NCBI RefSeq assembly: GCF_027111275.1
Contig: NZ_CP114286.1
Span: 3,396,501-3,460,500 of the forward strand
From: Flavobacterium luteolum
Lineage (GTDB): Bacteria > Bacteroidota > Bacteroidia > Flavobacteriales > Flavobacteriaceae
Direction: 5' to 3'
DNA length: 64,000 nt
Translations under genes and position numbers: made by a program
The notes under the pieces: generated by a model
Told to the model about the DNA's origin: nothing
Seen by the model: the letters and a program-made list of their open reading frames with translations, nothing else
Database searches by the model: none
Part shown: positions 26,211 through 34,724 of the stretch, piece by piece
Numbering within the stretch: position 1 is the first letter of the stretch
How the letters are laid out: every line of letters begins with the position of its first letter

Positions 26211-26492
26211 ATGAAAACGGAATTTTTAAAAAATGTTATTCCTTTTGCAGTTGTAACATTGGGCATTTCAGGAGCTTTTGTAACCACATCAATGCAGAAA
26301 GCCCCTAAGGACTTAATTCCTGAAGATGGTTATGCGCTGAATCCTCAGGGTGGGTGCAGCGACAGCAAGACAAGCTGTGATACCCAGGAAACTGACTACG
26401 TTTGCCGTATTGGCGGTTTGAGCGGGCCGCAGGCATTTGGAAAGGATGAGGATGATAGATGTGTTGTAAAACTTTGGAAACCTGATAACTAA
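26211..26492 (+). CDS. DUF6520-like exported cysteine-containing peptide
   Basis: This 93-residue protein starts at ATG 26211 (MKTEFLKNVIPFAVVTLGI), giving an N-terminal hydrophobic export segment of about residues 8-28. The mature part contains four cysteines (Cys49, 56, 65, 84) and is otherwise polar. I assign it from memory to DUF6520, a family of small exported peptides found repeatedly beside MauE/DoxX genes in Flavobacteriia; activity is unknown. An even Cys number suggests two disulfides, consistent with the upstream redox membrane protein. It ends in a very strong terminator. Confidence 0.72.
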   Translation: MKTEFLKNVIPFAVVTLGISGAFVTTSMQKAPKDLIPEDGYALNPQGGCSDSKTSCDTQETDYVCRIGGLSGPQAFGKDEDDRCVVKLWKPDN

Positions 26493-26505
26493 ATAACCAA
26501 TTTTA

Positions 26506-26532
26506 AAATGCCGTTTGGATTCCAAACGGCAT
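26506..26532. terminator. Strong bidirectional terminator between DUF6520 and S9 peptidase genes
   Basis: A perfect 12-bp stem (AATGCCGTTTGG / CCAAACGGCATT) encloses the 3-nt loop ATT. It lies between convergent genes and has A-rich and T-containing flanks, so it should stop transcription from both sides. Confidence 0.85.
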
Positions 26533-26558
26533 TATTGATTTATGAAGATCGGCGTGTG

Positions 26559-29225
26559 CTAAATTGTACCTTTGGCAATCCACTCCGCATTTTTTTCATC
26601 TTTGAGATAGTAGCTGTACCACTGCAGAATGCGGGTGCAGAGATCCTTCTGGTTTATAGGATCCAAAAGCGTATGCCCTTCTTTCGGATACTGCAAAAAA
26701 ATACATTTTTTGCCCAATCTTCGCAGTGCCAAATAGTACTCCATGCTCTGAAAAGGGTCTACCTGAGTGTCTTCTTTTCCGCACCACATCAGTAGAGGAA
26801 CCTGAAGATTCTCAATAGATTCCAAGGGAGAATTTCGGTCAAAATCAGGCCTTTCAGAGAATGGTGTTTTTGTCCCCAAGCGCCAGCCTCCGCTGCCAAA
26901 TCTCCACATTTCAGGTTTTCTTGTGTTTGCTCCAAGGGTAAGGAATCTTCTGGTTAGATCCACAATAGCGCCACTGCCTATGGCTGTAGCAAACATGTCG
27001 GTATGATTGATGATGAAAACAGTTTCATATCCGCCGAAAGAATGGCCCATTATTCCAATTTTTTTAGGATCGATAATATCCATATCGATTATTTTATTTG
27101 TTCCCGAAAGCACGCAATCCAATGTTGATGGACCAACACTTCCTTTTTCATGAATGATATCCGGGCTGAAAACGAAATATCCTTCGCAGGCAAAGAGAGT
27201 TGGATTATATCCCGATTCAACAGAAAAAGTAGGATTGCTGTACCGATGAAGGTCGAAGGACTGTATTTCATAGATGTGCACAATCATCGGGTATTTCTTT
27301 GCAGGATCATAATTGGCAGGATAATATAAAATGCCCTTTAAATCCTGCTTTTTGGAATTCTGAAAACGAACAAGTTCACTTTTTCCCCAATTGTATTTGC
27401 TGGCATGCGGATTACTCTTGAAGATGGTTTTCAATTGTGCTGATTTTTCTTTAAATATGAGCTGAGGAGGCAGATCAAATCTCTGCTCAATACAGAAAAT
27501 ATTCTGTTTTTTGTTTCCAAAGCTTATATCGTCAATAAGGGAATCACCATATATGATCGGCTTTACCCCTTTATCTTTTCTCCAGCTGAAACAGCCTGTT
27601 TTTCCGTCATCTCCGACTGCGCGCAAAAACAGCTCATCGTTTAGATCGAACCTTCCATTCAAAGGGTAATCGTAAACGCTGTTTTTAGAACTGGAACTAT
27701 TATAGGATCTGAGCTGAAGGCGGAACCTGATTTTTGATTCCCGTCCTTTGGTGAGCCTTCTCGATGCGCTTCCATCAACCCTAACTGCCCAGAGGTCAAA
27801 CTGGTCATATAGCAGTATTTCATTCTCATCGGTCGTCCACCCGGGATTTCCATAAGCATAATCCGCGGCGAGCAGATTGACTTTTCCATAAAAAGACACT
27901 CCAATCTTTGAGGTGATGTTTGTATGAGTTTTGCGTACCAGATCATAAATCCACCAATTCATGTCCCTGAAATATGAAATGTACCGGCCAGTTGGCGAAC
28001 TATACATCCCCTGCAGGTTGGACTGCTGTTTTATCAGGAATGCGGATTTTTCGTTAGTCTGAAGATTCAGGATATAATAATCTCTTGGCCCGGCAGATTC
28101 CTCAAATTGGGGCTCGTACTGTTTAGGGTTGGACAAGACTGCATATTGATGATCGCGGGTAAGCATTACATGAGGCAGTTCCGGACTTGTAATCTGCGTG
28201 AAATTTCCCAGATCTGTCTGCCAAAAGCATCTTTTTTTGCCTGTCTCAAATTTGCCATATGACTGTTCCTGGGTGTAGACCCATTTGTCGTTTGCATTCC
28301 AAATTTCAACATTGGACCCTTCATTGTCTGGCTCGGTTTTTTTATTCCCTCTTATGGTAAAAAAAACTTTCTCCAGATTGTCGGAAATGATGATTGGATT
28401 CAGCGCTTCATCCGAAATCGAAAAATCTGCAGGGAAGGAGGATTGCTTGCCGGGGTCAAATTCAATCAATTTGCCATCAGCCAGGGTATAAAGAAATATG
28501 GAGCTGATTTTTCCATTTTTTGATTTGCCATAAAAGGCTACTGCCTTGGCATCCTTTTGCCATGAGAAACTTTCATATTTTAAATCGCTCGAATTTGAAA
28601 GCCATTTTGATGTGCTTATTTTCGCAGCATCGGCCAAGAATACAGAATTTTTGCCATTGGAGTGGACGGCGTAGATGATTTTGCTGCCGTCTGGACTGAG
28701 TGAAAAATGTCCTATGTCGTGAACTTCAAGAAGGGTCCTGCCCAGCGGTATTTTGATTTCCAATCTGTATGCATTGTTTTCTTCCCTGATGCTTATCAGC
28801 AATAGATTGGCCTGGTCTGAATAAATGTAGTTGTCCGCTCCGAAAATGCTTTCTTTTTTTCCAGTTTGAGGATCAATGATTTCCAGTTCTTTATCCCTGC
28901 GGACGATGAAAAAATTATCTTTTGTGAAAAGCGAATTTGCTCCTGAAGAAAATGAGAATGTCTTAAGATTTCTTGCATTTCGAAGAAACAAGGTGTCTTT
29001 TCCGTTAGGGTACTCCATTTTATAACTCACCCATTTTTCATCAGGTGATACCTTATCAATAAGAAGCTGGCCCCACAGTGAATAATCTGACGGGCGGAGG
29101 TTCTTTTTTTGCACTACCTGTCCCGATACGGGACAGGCTACTAATGGCAAAATAAATAATAAAACTAGAGACAATGCCCTAAAAAAAACAATCTTAAAAA
29201 GGTATATTTTATTTTTATCGAACAT
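26559..29225 (-). CDS. S9 family serine peptidase (prolyl oligopeptidase type), exported
   Basis: This 888-residue protein has an N-terminal signal with a lipobox-like LVAC at residues 28-31, so it may be lipid-anchored or cut after SGQ. Residues about 50-580 show a beta-propeller pattern. The C-terminal alpha/beta hydrolase domain has GHSFGG (Ser729), GKED (Asp819) and EGH (His851), the full catalytic triad. The family trims peptides at outer-membrane or periplasmic sites. It follows SusD by 10 nt and SusC by the same spacing further up, so it degrades what the SusCD pair imports or processes the DUF6520 peptide encoded next door (inference). A 9-bp palindrome lies inside the signal-peptide coding region. 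Confidence 0.9.
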   Translation of the reverse strand: MFDKNKIYLFKIVFFRALSLVLLFILPLVACPVSGQVVQKKNLRPSDYSLWGQLLIDKVSPDEKWVSYKMEYPNGKDTLFLRNARNLKTFSFSSGANSLFTKDNFFIVRRDKELEIIDPQTGKKESIFGADNYIYSDQANLLLISIREENNAYRLEIKIPLGRTLLEVHDIGHFSLSPDGSKIIYAVHSNGKNSVFLADAAKISTSKWLSNSSDLKYESFSWQKDAKAVAFYGKSKNGKISSIFLYTLADGKLIEFDPGKQSSFPADFSISDEALNPIIISDNLEKVFFTIRGNKKTEPDNEGSNVEIWNANDKWVYTQEQSYGKFETGKKRCFWQTDLGNFTQITSPELPHVMLTRDHQYAVLSNPKQYEPQFEESAGPRDYYILNLQTNEKSAFLIKQQSNLQGMYSSPTGRYISYFRDMNWWIYDLVRKTHTNITSKIGVSFYGKVNLLAADYAYGNPGWTTDENEILLYDQFDLWAVRVDGSASRRLTKGRESKIRFRLQLRSYNSSSSKNSVYDYPLNGRFDLNDELFLRAVGDDGKTGCFSWRKDKGVKPIIYGDSLIDDISFGNKKQNIFCIEQRFDLPPQLIFKEKSAQLKTIFKSNPHASKYNWGKSELVRFQNSKKQDLKGILYYPANYDPAKKYPMIVHIYEIQSFDLHRYSNPTFSVESGYNPTLFACEGYFVFSPDIIHEKGSVGPSTLDCVLSGTNKIIDMDIIDPKKIGIMGHSFGGYETVFIINHTDMFATAIGSGAIVDLTRRFLTLGANTRKPEMWRFGSGGWRLGTKTPFSERPDFDRNSPLESIENLQVPLLMWCGKEDTQVDPFQSMEYYLALRRLGKKCIFLQYPKEGHTLLDPINQKDLCTRILQWYSYYLKDEKNAEWIAKGTI
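29117..29137. repeat. Palindrome CCTGTCCCG-ATA-CGGGACAGG inside a coding region
   Basis: Perfect 9-bp arms (29117-29125, 29129-29137) with a 3-nt loop sit in the signal-peptide end of the S9 peptidase gene and encode CPVSGQ. The GC-rich palindrome contrasts with the AT-rich flanks and looks like a small palindromic repeat insertion. Confidence 0.45.
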
Positions 29226-29235
29226 GATGCATGAT

Positions 29236-30618
29236 TTAATATCCTGGATTCTGAGGTTTTAGATTTGGATTTGTGCTTAACTCATTTTGCGGAATCGGAA
29301 ATAAACGATCTGTGGCAGTCCATCCAGGCTTTATTCCCGTCAGGGACTGATCCAGAGCGTTGAACCTCTTGAGGTCAAAGAATCGCATTCCCTGCTCGGT
29401 AAAAAACTCCCATTTTCTTTCTAGCAGGACAGCATTTAGAATCTCTTGTTTTGATTCGGCGACAGTTTTTGCCAGACCGGCTCGATTTCTGACTTTATTC
29501 AGATCTTCCTTGGCTCCAATAAGGTCGCCCTGCTGTGCCCTGGCTTCCGAGCGGTTCAGATATTGTTCAGAGAGTCGAAAAACGATTGAATACTCCTTTG
29601 AAGCCGGGGTCACGATCTGTTCCTTGTATTTGAATGCATGATACCATGTCTGGGTTCCTTTTGTGATTGATTTGATCCATTGTGTTTTTCTGAGATCCCC
29701 TGCGGAGAATGAACTTACCAGCCCTGCACTTAATGAAATTGAGCTTGGCGGTCCAGCAGTAAAGATAAATGTTGCGGCCTCCTTGGTATTCTGGCCTGCG
29801 GCCGACGACTGCAGCTGCCAGATAGTCTCTTTGGAGCCGATAAGAAAAACTTTACCTAGATCGCCCTGCAGGGAATAAAGGTCTGTCTGGTTCAGCACCG
29901 CCGAGGCTTCATTTGCAGCTTCTGCAAAATCACTGTTAAAAAGATACACGCGAGAGAGCAGTGCCCTGCAGGCAAGCTTATTTGGGCGAACGCGTTCGGT
30001 GCTGCTGTACGAGTCCGGCAACAGCAAAGCAGACTTGTTTAAATCTGCAATTATATTTTCAAAGACAACGTTTATCGCAGTTTTGCCAACGGTGCTGTTT
30101 TGATTATAATCTGTAGTTTTTATATAGGGTATATCCCCATACAGTCCAGTCAGATAAAAATGCAGCAATGCCCTTAAAAATAAAGCCTCTCCTATAAGCT
30201 CGTTCTTTGTTTCTGCAGATAGGTTTTTGCTGTTTTCAACGCCTTCAATAATTGAATTTGCCGAATATATCTGATTGTAGGTGGTATTCCAGTAACCAGA
30301 AACAATGGATGATGTGGGAAGCAATGCATTATTGTAAAATGGAATGCTGGTATTTGTGGGATTTCCATACGCGGTCAGTTCATCAGTGTAATTTCCCAAT
30401 GTATTGGAAATCCCGCTGCTGCTTCCTGTAAGTATGCCCGTATCGCGCATTGAGGCGTAGATATTCATCAAGGCGGCGGTTGCCGTTTCATTATTTTCAA
30501 AGACGGCGGTATTTGTCAATTGAGATTTCGGAAGATCCACCTCGACAAATGAATCACATGCGTAAAGTGAAAGCGAGATGACCAGTGCTAAATATTTTTG
30601 TTTTTTCAGATGTATCAT
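29236..30618 (-). CDS. SusD/RagB-family outer-membrane lipoprotein
   Basis: This 460-residue protein has a lipoprotein signal ending in SLYAC (Cys21). It shows the SusD/RagB pattern: an N-terminal TPR-like helical region (NETATAALMNIYASMRDTG, then GEALFLRALLHFYLT), and a C-terminal segment with RNRAGL and LLERKWEFFTEQGMRFFDLKRF, both classic for the family. It is the surface lid and substrate-binding partner of SusC. It sits 10 nt after susC and 10 nt before the S9 peptidase, one operon. No glycan enzymes are near, so the substrate may be a peptide rather than a sugar (inference). Confidence 0.93.
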   Translation of the reverse strand: MIHLKKQKYLALVISLSLYACDSFVEVDLPKSQLTNTAVFENNETATAALMNIYASMRDTGILTGSSSGISNTLGNYTDELTAYGNPTNTSIPFYNNALLPTSSIVSGYWNTTYNQIYSANSIIEGVENSKNLSAETKNELIGEALFLRALLHFYLTGLYGDIPYIKTTDYNQNSTVGKTAINVVFENIIADLNKSALLLPDSYSSTERVRPNKLACRALLSRVYLFNSDFAEAANEASAVLNQTDLYSLQGDLGKVFLIGSKETIWQLQSSAAGQNTKEAATFIFTAGPPSSISLSAGLVSSFSAGDLRKTQWIKSITKGTQTWYHAFKYKEQIVTPASKEYSIVFRLSEQYLNRSEARAQQGDLIGAKEDLNKVRNRAGLAKTVAESKQEILNAVLLERKWEFFTEQGMRFFDLKRFNALDQSLTGIKPGWTATDRLFPIPQNELSTNPNLKPQNPGY

Positions 30619-30628
30619 TTTCTTTGAA

Positions 30629-33600
30629 TTAAAAGGTTAATTGCACTCCAGCGCTTACAACTTTCAGAGGAGGAAGAAAGCCATAGGTTGAAAACTCCGG
30701 ATCGCCGTCTTTGAATTTTGTAAAAGTCAGCAGGTTCTGCCCCTGCAGCATTATTTTGCAGCTGGTTTGGCTAAGCCTTAATGGAACCTGATAGGTAAGC
30801 GAAATGTTTTTTAATCGTATGTATGAAGCATCAGCGATCATGGCATCACTTTCTGAATAATAGAAATCCGCGTTAACAGCTGCGCTGTTATATCCAGTTG
30901 TATTGATTTGATGAGGCGATTGGTCGCCAATCTGTTTCCAGGAGTCGATATTTCTAGCGCTTTGGTTAGACATTGTACCGGCGGGTCCCATTGGAAGAAG
31001 CCTGTTTTTCTGTTTGACCAGCTGAAATAGAAAGTCAAGACTCCAGTCCTTATATGACAGCTGATTCTGCATTCCGCCAAAATACTGAGGGTTCATATCA
31101 ACCTTCAGCTGCCTGTCATCCGGAAAGGAAATTTTTCCATCATTATTTAGATCCTCAAATTCGTAAACGCCTGTATGAGCGTTGATGCCTTTGAGCCTGT
31201 AAACAAGGGCGATGTTCAGTGGTTCCCCTATCCTGTATTTCTGGCTGTAGGTCGAACCTTCAAGTCCCGGAAAGCTGACAAGCCTGTTTTGTGAGAAAGT
31301 GAGATTAAAATTGGTTGTCCATTTGAAATTTCCACTGCTGAAGTTTGCCGTTCGAAGGGTCAGTTCCAGACCTTTATTTTCTACTGTGGCGTCCAGGTTT
31401 GCCTGAATGGAGGTAAAGCCGGTCGTTCCTGCGAGCGGTATGCCGACAAGCTGATTTGACGACCTGTTGAGATACCAGGACGCTGAGGCAAAAATGCGGT
31501 CATCCAAAAATCCAAGTTCGGCTGCCAATTCCAGTTTTTTGTTTATCTCCCATTTAAAATCAGGATTAAATAATCTTGACGGGCGAAGTCCTGAAATGCC
31601 GTTGTAGATTGAACCAGAAGTGGTATATGTGTTGAAAAACTGGTAGTCGCCGATCTGATCATTTCCAGTGGTTCCATAACTTGCCCTGATCTTTCCAAAG
31701 CTGAGCCAGGCCGCTTTCTTCATGAAATTTTCATTTGTGAGAAGCCAGGCCAGTCCAACCGCGCCAAAATTACTGAACTGATTGCCTGGGCCGAATCGGC
31801 TCGATCCGTCCCTTCGCGCGGTAAGGTTTACGATATAGCGCTGCTGCCAATTGTAGTTCAGCCTGCCAAAAAATGCCTGATAACGGTATTGCGTCTCATC
31901 GTTGCCCAGCACCTTAACGGTTTTGGCCGCCGCCAGATTATAGATGAGGTCATTAGAACTGAATCCGCTTGCGGACTGGTACAGCGTATTGTTGTCCTGG
32001 TTCTGAAACGTAGCTCCAAACAGAACTGCCAGCTTACCATTACCCCGTTCTTTTTCCCAGCTGGCCTGCGGTTCAATTATCCACGAGGATCGGCCTGTAT
32101 TGTTCAGGAACATAGATGAGGTCATACTGCTAACATTATAAATCGGGTCATATACAGTGGAAGGGGCGGTACGTGTTTCGGTGGTGCTCAAGTCGGTGTA
32201 TCCAAAACTGCTTTTTATGACAAGATCAGGGGCCAGCCTATAAGAAAGCATGCTATTGGCTACAAGGTCTTTCGTATTGGATTCATATTTTGCATTCAGG
32301 CTGGCAAGGGGATTGGTCCATGTCTGGTTTTCCCAATTCAGGGTACCGTCCGAATTGTAGAGTCTAGGGGCGTTGGGTGCCAAGGTCTGCGCACTGTAGG
32401 TAAGTTCGAAAGCGGGCTGGGTATTGTCCTGAGCATTGTAAATTGCTGAAAAGACAAGCTGAAACCTGCTGTCTTCTGATCGATGGTTGATATTGATCTG
32501 CGCCCCTCCTTTCTTATATCCGAAATCTCCAGGGTAGACAGCTGATTCCTTATGGTAATTCCCGTTCAACAGAAATTGGGTCTGATCAGAGCCTCCTGAT
32601 ACCGTTGCCTGGATATCGCTCATTTGGGAAGTGCCTCCCAATAATTCCTTCTGCCAGTCGGTATAGCGATTCTGGTCCCAGGTTCCGTTAATGTCATAAT
32701 CAGCGGCTCCATAGCTGGCCAGCCCATCATTGGTAAAGGCTTGTCTTCTCATGGCAAGATATTGTTCCGTATTCATAAGCTTCATGAATTTTGTAACTTT
32801 TCCTGCGCTGGTGGAGCTTGTGACTGTAAATTTTGTCCTGCCGGCCCTGCCTTTTTTAGTAGTGATCAGAACCACGCCATTTGCCCCCCGCGAACCATAG
32901 ATGGAAGTCGCATCAGCATCCTTCAGGACTTCTATATTCTCAATGTTATCCGGATTGATGCTGTTCAAAGGGCTGGTTGCTGCCGGATATATCGTCGCGG
33001 TCTGCGTATAGCCGATCGGATCCGAAGCATAGGGAACGCCATCAATTATATATAAGGGAGCATTGGCTGTATTTCGGATGCTGTTCTGCCCGCGTATTTT
33101 GATATCAAATCCGCCTCCCGGCACGCCTGTTGTCTGGGTGATGCTGACTCCTGCCATTCTTCCCTGCATTGCGGCAAGCACATTTGTCACAGGCTGGGTT
33201 TCAATATCCTTGGATGTAATACGGGAAATATTTCCTGTTCGTTCACTTTCCTTGACAGAATAATATCCTGCATTTACCTTAACTTCCTGCAGAGTTGTGG
33301 TTTCGGAAATCAAAGTGATATCGATTTTGGATCTCCCTTGGACTGGAACCATGGAAGTCTTGAAGCCTATAAAAGATACAATAAGCGTGTCCTGCGCACC
33401 GGCAGAAAGGGAATATTGTCCGCTGTAGTCTGAGATGGCACTTCCAGTCGTTCTGCCCTTTACTGCGATTGTGACACCGGGCAGTGGAGCGGAACCGTCT
33501 GTGACTGTTCCCTGGATTTTGTTCTGCTGGTAAAATGCGATGGTATGCCGGTTAGAGTTTTTGGCATAAGCAGATGAAAAAGCTGATATAATGCCCATAA

Positions 33601-33652
33601 AAATTAGGCAATAAAGAACCTTTCCATCCTTTAAAAATGAAAAATTATTCAT
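30629..33652 (-). CDS. SusC/RagA-family TonB-dependent outer-membrane transporter
   Basis: This 1007-residue protein begins with a signal peptide (YCLIFMGIISAFSSAYA), then a CarboxypepD_reg-like domain (GTVTDGSAPLPGVTIAVKG) and the SusC motif LQEVKVNAGYYS before the plug domain. The plug contains AAMQGRMAGVSI and ENIEVLKDADATSIYGSRGANG, diagnostic of the family. A large C-terminal beta-barrel follows, ending in GVQLTF. It imports large oligomers with SusD as lid, energised by TonB. It leads the leftward operon. The first base of the gene lies near a leader hairpin at 33694-33731. Confidence 0.95.
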   Translation of the reverse strand: MNNFSFLKDGKVLYCLIFMGIISAFSSAYAKNSNRHTIAFYQQNKIQGTVTDGSAPLPGVTIAVKGRTTGSAISDYSGQYSLSAGAQDTLIVSFIGFKTSMVPVQGRSKIDITLISETTTLQEVKVNAGYYSVKESERTGNISRITSKDIETQPVTNVLAAMQGRMAGVSITQTTGVPGGGFDIKIRGQNSIRNTANAPLYIIDGVPYASDPIGYTQTATIYPAATSPLNSINPDNIENIEVLKDADATSIYGSRGANGVVLITTKKGRAGRTKFTVTSSTSAGKVTKFMKLMNTEQYLAMRRQAFTNDGLASYGAADYDINGTWDQNRYTDWQKELLGGTSQMSDIQATVSGGSDQTQFLLNGNYHKESAVYPGDFGYKKGGAQININHRSEDSRFQLVFSAIYNAQDNTQPAFELTYSAQTLAPNAPRLYNSDGTLNWENQTWTNPLASLNAKYESNTKDLVANSMLSYRLAPDLVIKSSFGYTDLSTTETRTAPSTVYDPIYNVSSMTSSMFLNNTGRSSWIIEPQASWEKERGNGKLAVLFGATFQNQDNNTLYQSASGFSSNDLIYNLAAAKTVKVLGNDETQYRYQAFFGRLNYNWQQRYIVNLTARRDGSSRFGPGNQFSNFGAVGLAWLLTNENFMKKAAWLSFGKIRASYGTTGNDQIGDYQFFNTYTTSGSIYNGISGLRPSRLFNPDFKWEINKKLELAAELGFLDDRIFASASWYLNRSSNQLVGIPLAGTTGFTSIQANLDATVENKGLELTLRTANFSSGNFKWTTNFNLTFSQNRLVSFPGLEGSTYSQKYRIGEPLNIALVYRLKGINAHTGVYEFEDLNNDGKISFPDDRQLKVDMNPQYFGGMQNQLSYKDWSLDFLFQLVKQKNRLLPMGPAGTMSNQSARNIDSWKQIGDQSPHQINTTGYNSAAVNADFYYSESDAMIADASYIRLKNISLTYQVPLRLSQTSCKIMLQGQNLLTFTKFKDGDPEFSTYGFLPPLKVVSAGVQLTF

Positions 33653-33693
33653 AATATTGGGATTGGTTAGTTAAATATGATTTGATTAGCTAA

Positions 33694-33738
33694 GGTCCTC
33701 TGCTCTAGTTTGGTCGCTGCGGTAGAGGGCCATTTTTT
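33694..33738. promoter_or_regulatory. Leader-region hairpin upstream of susC
   Basis: GGTCCTCT (33694-33701) and AGAGGGCC (33724-33731) pair over 8 bp with one G-T, followed on the plus strand by ATTTTTTAT. It lies 42 nt upstream of the susC start. On the plus strand it resembles a terminator, but no plus-strand gene precedes it; on the minus strand it would be a 5' leader structure. Confidence 0.4.
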
Positions 33739-33909
33739 ATGCATTAAGTAAACGGCATAATGAAATAAGTTAAGTTTTTAGGACACGGGCAGTACGGATT
33801 TAAGTTCTACTTTTGATTTAAGACGAAACTTTAAATAAAAAAAGAATTTAAAACGCTATGAATTCAGGAAAAGTTTATGACATAAAAAAGGGCATGGAAC
33901 TCAGCTTAT

Positions 33910-34020
33910 TGTTTCAAAGGTACTTGGCATACCCACCCACAGATAAGTGAGCCCACGCCCGTAAGCGTGAGCAATTTACTTATCATCCTGTGGGTTTAAA
34001 CTGCCAAGTTTTTTGAAACA
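33910..34020. other. 111-nt multi-stem imperfect hairpin (structured RNA or palindromic element)
   Basis: Five nested paired blocks are visible: TGTTTCAAA/TTTGAAACA (33910-33918, 34012-34020), ACTTGGCA/TGCCAAGT (33922, 34002), CCCACAG/CTGTGGG (33936, 33988), GATAAGT/ACTTATC (33942, 33978) and CACGC/GCGTG (33954, 33965). Internal bulges separate them. The order is symmetrical, so the whole unit folds as one long stem. It lies in the 518-bp gene-free gap between susC and the HTH gene, at the left edge of the AT-rich island. It could be a miniature inverted-repeat element, a recombination site or a non-coding RNA. Confidence 0.65.
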
Positions 34021-34121
34021 GGATTCAAAGCGAAATGCTTCAAATATTTTATATGAAGAATCGCAAAATTACACTTCTATTTAAAAGAATTAAAACAAAT
34101 ATATAAAAAAAAAGAATATAG

Positions 34122-34135
34122 TACCCTGTAGGGTA
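34122..34135. promoter_or_regulatory. Operator-like palindrome TACCCT-GT-AGGGTA
   Basis: A perfect 6-bp inverted repeat with a 2-bp centre lies 36 nt upstream of the HTH gene start. It is GC-rich within an otherwise A/T leader, a common form for self-regulating XRE-type repressors. Binding by the adjacent gene product is inferred. Confidence 0.6.
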
Positions 34136-34170
34136 TCAAAAATTTTGTTTTTTCCTATGAATTTTAACAT

Positions 34171-34422
34171 ATGAATGAAATTGACTTCAAGAAGGAAAGA
34201 ATAAAATTTGGGAAACATGTTTTGAAACTAAGACGAAAAATTAAAAGCGTCGAGTATCAAAACCGATCCATTTCGCAGCAAGAGCTTGCGGATAATAATG
34301 ACTATATAACAAAAAAGACTCTTGGACAAATCGAGCGAGGTGAAGTTAATTTTCAATTTGAAACATTAGTAGCTTTAGCTAGTGCACTGCAAGTTTCATT
34401 AAAAGATCTTTTAGATTACTAA
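34171..34422 (+). CDS. XRE-family helix-turn-helix regulator
   Basis: This 83-residue protein is a single helix-turn-helix domain. The HTH region is visible as SISQQELADNNDYITKKTLGQIERGEVNFQFETLVALASALQ, read in pieces: SQQELAD (recognition scaffold), TLGQIERGE (second helix and turn), LVALASAL (last helix). Single-domain XRE proteins repress their own and neighbouring promoters. It is the first gene of the AT-rich island, behind a palindrome and ahead of a terminator, so it is transcribed as its own unit. It likely controls the five-gene cluster downstream (inference). Confidence 0.88.
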   Translation: MNEIDFKKERIKFGKHVLKLRRKIKSVEYQNRSISQQELADNNDYITKKTLGQIERGEVNFQFETLVALASALQVSLKDLLDY

Positions 34423-34466
34423 ATTTAAATCACCAACATTTATAACTCAAACCATTATCATAGAGG

Positions 34467-34490
34467 GATGCCTTATTAGCATCTTTTTTT
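34467..34490 (+). terminator. Terminator after HTH gene
   Basis: GATGC (34467-34471) and GCATC (34479-34483) form a 5-bp stem with a 7-nt loop, followed directly by seven T residues. It isolates the HTH gene from the protease gene 235 nt further on. Confidence 0.75.
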
Positions 34491-34578
34491 ATGTTCAATA
34501 GGAAGAGTAAAACAGGTATTTATACGGTAATCTTTGATTCTTTAAATAATTACTTTGCACATTATTAATATTGAGTTT

Positions 34579-34656
34579 ATGGAAAACCGTAAAATAGAAC
34601 AACAGTGGTTTTGTATGTTTGGTAGGTTAAATAGAAGAAAGGGAAACCCAATTTGA
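34579..34656 (+). other. Possible 25-residue leader ORF
   Basis: A short frame with ATG at 34579 and TGA at 34654-34656 encodes a basic peptide (MENRKIEQQWFCMFGRLNRR, then KGNPI). It lies in the 302-bp leader of the protease gene, after the HTH terminator. A TTACTTTG box at 34550-34557 resembles a Bacteroidota -7 element just before it. Evidence is composition and position only. Confidence 0.2.
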
Positions 34657-34724
34657 CATTCGTTTAAGCCATAATGTTAATCCATAAATAATTAACTAAA
34701 ATTACCAACCAATAAAGTAAAAAA

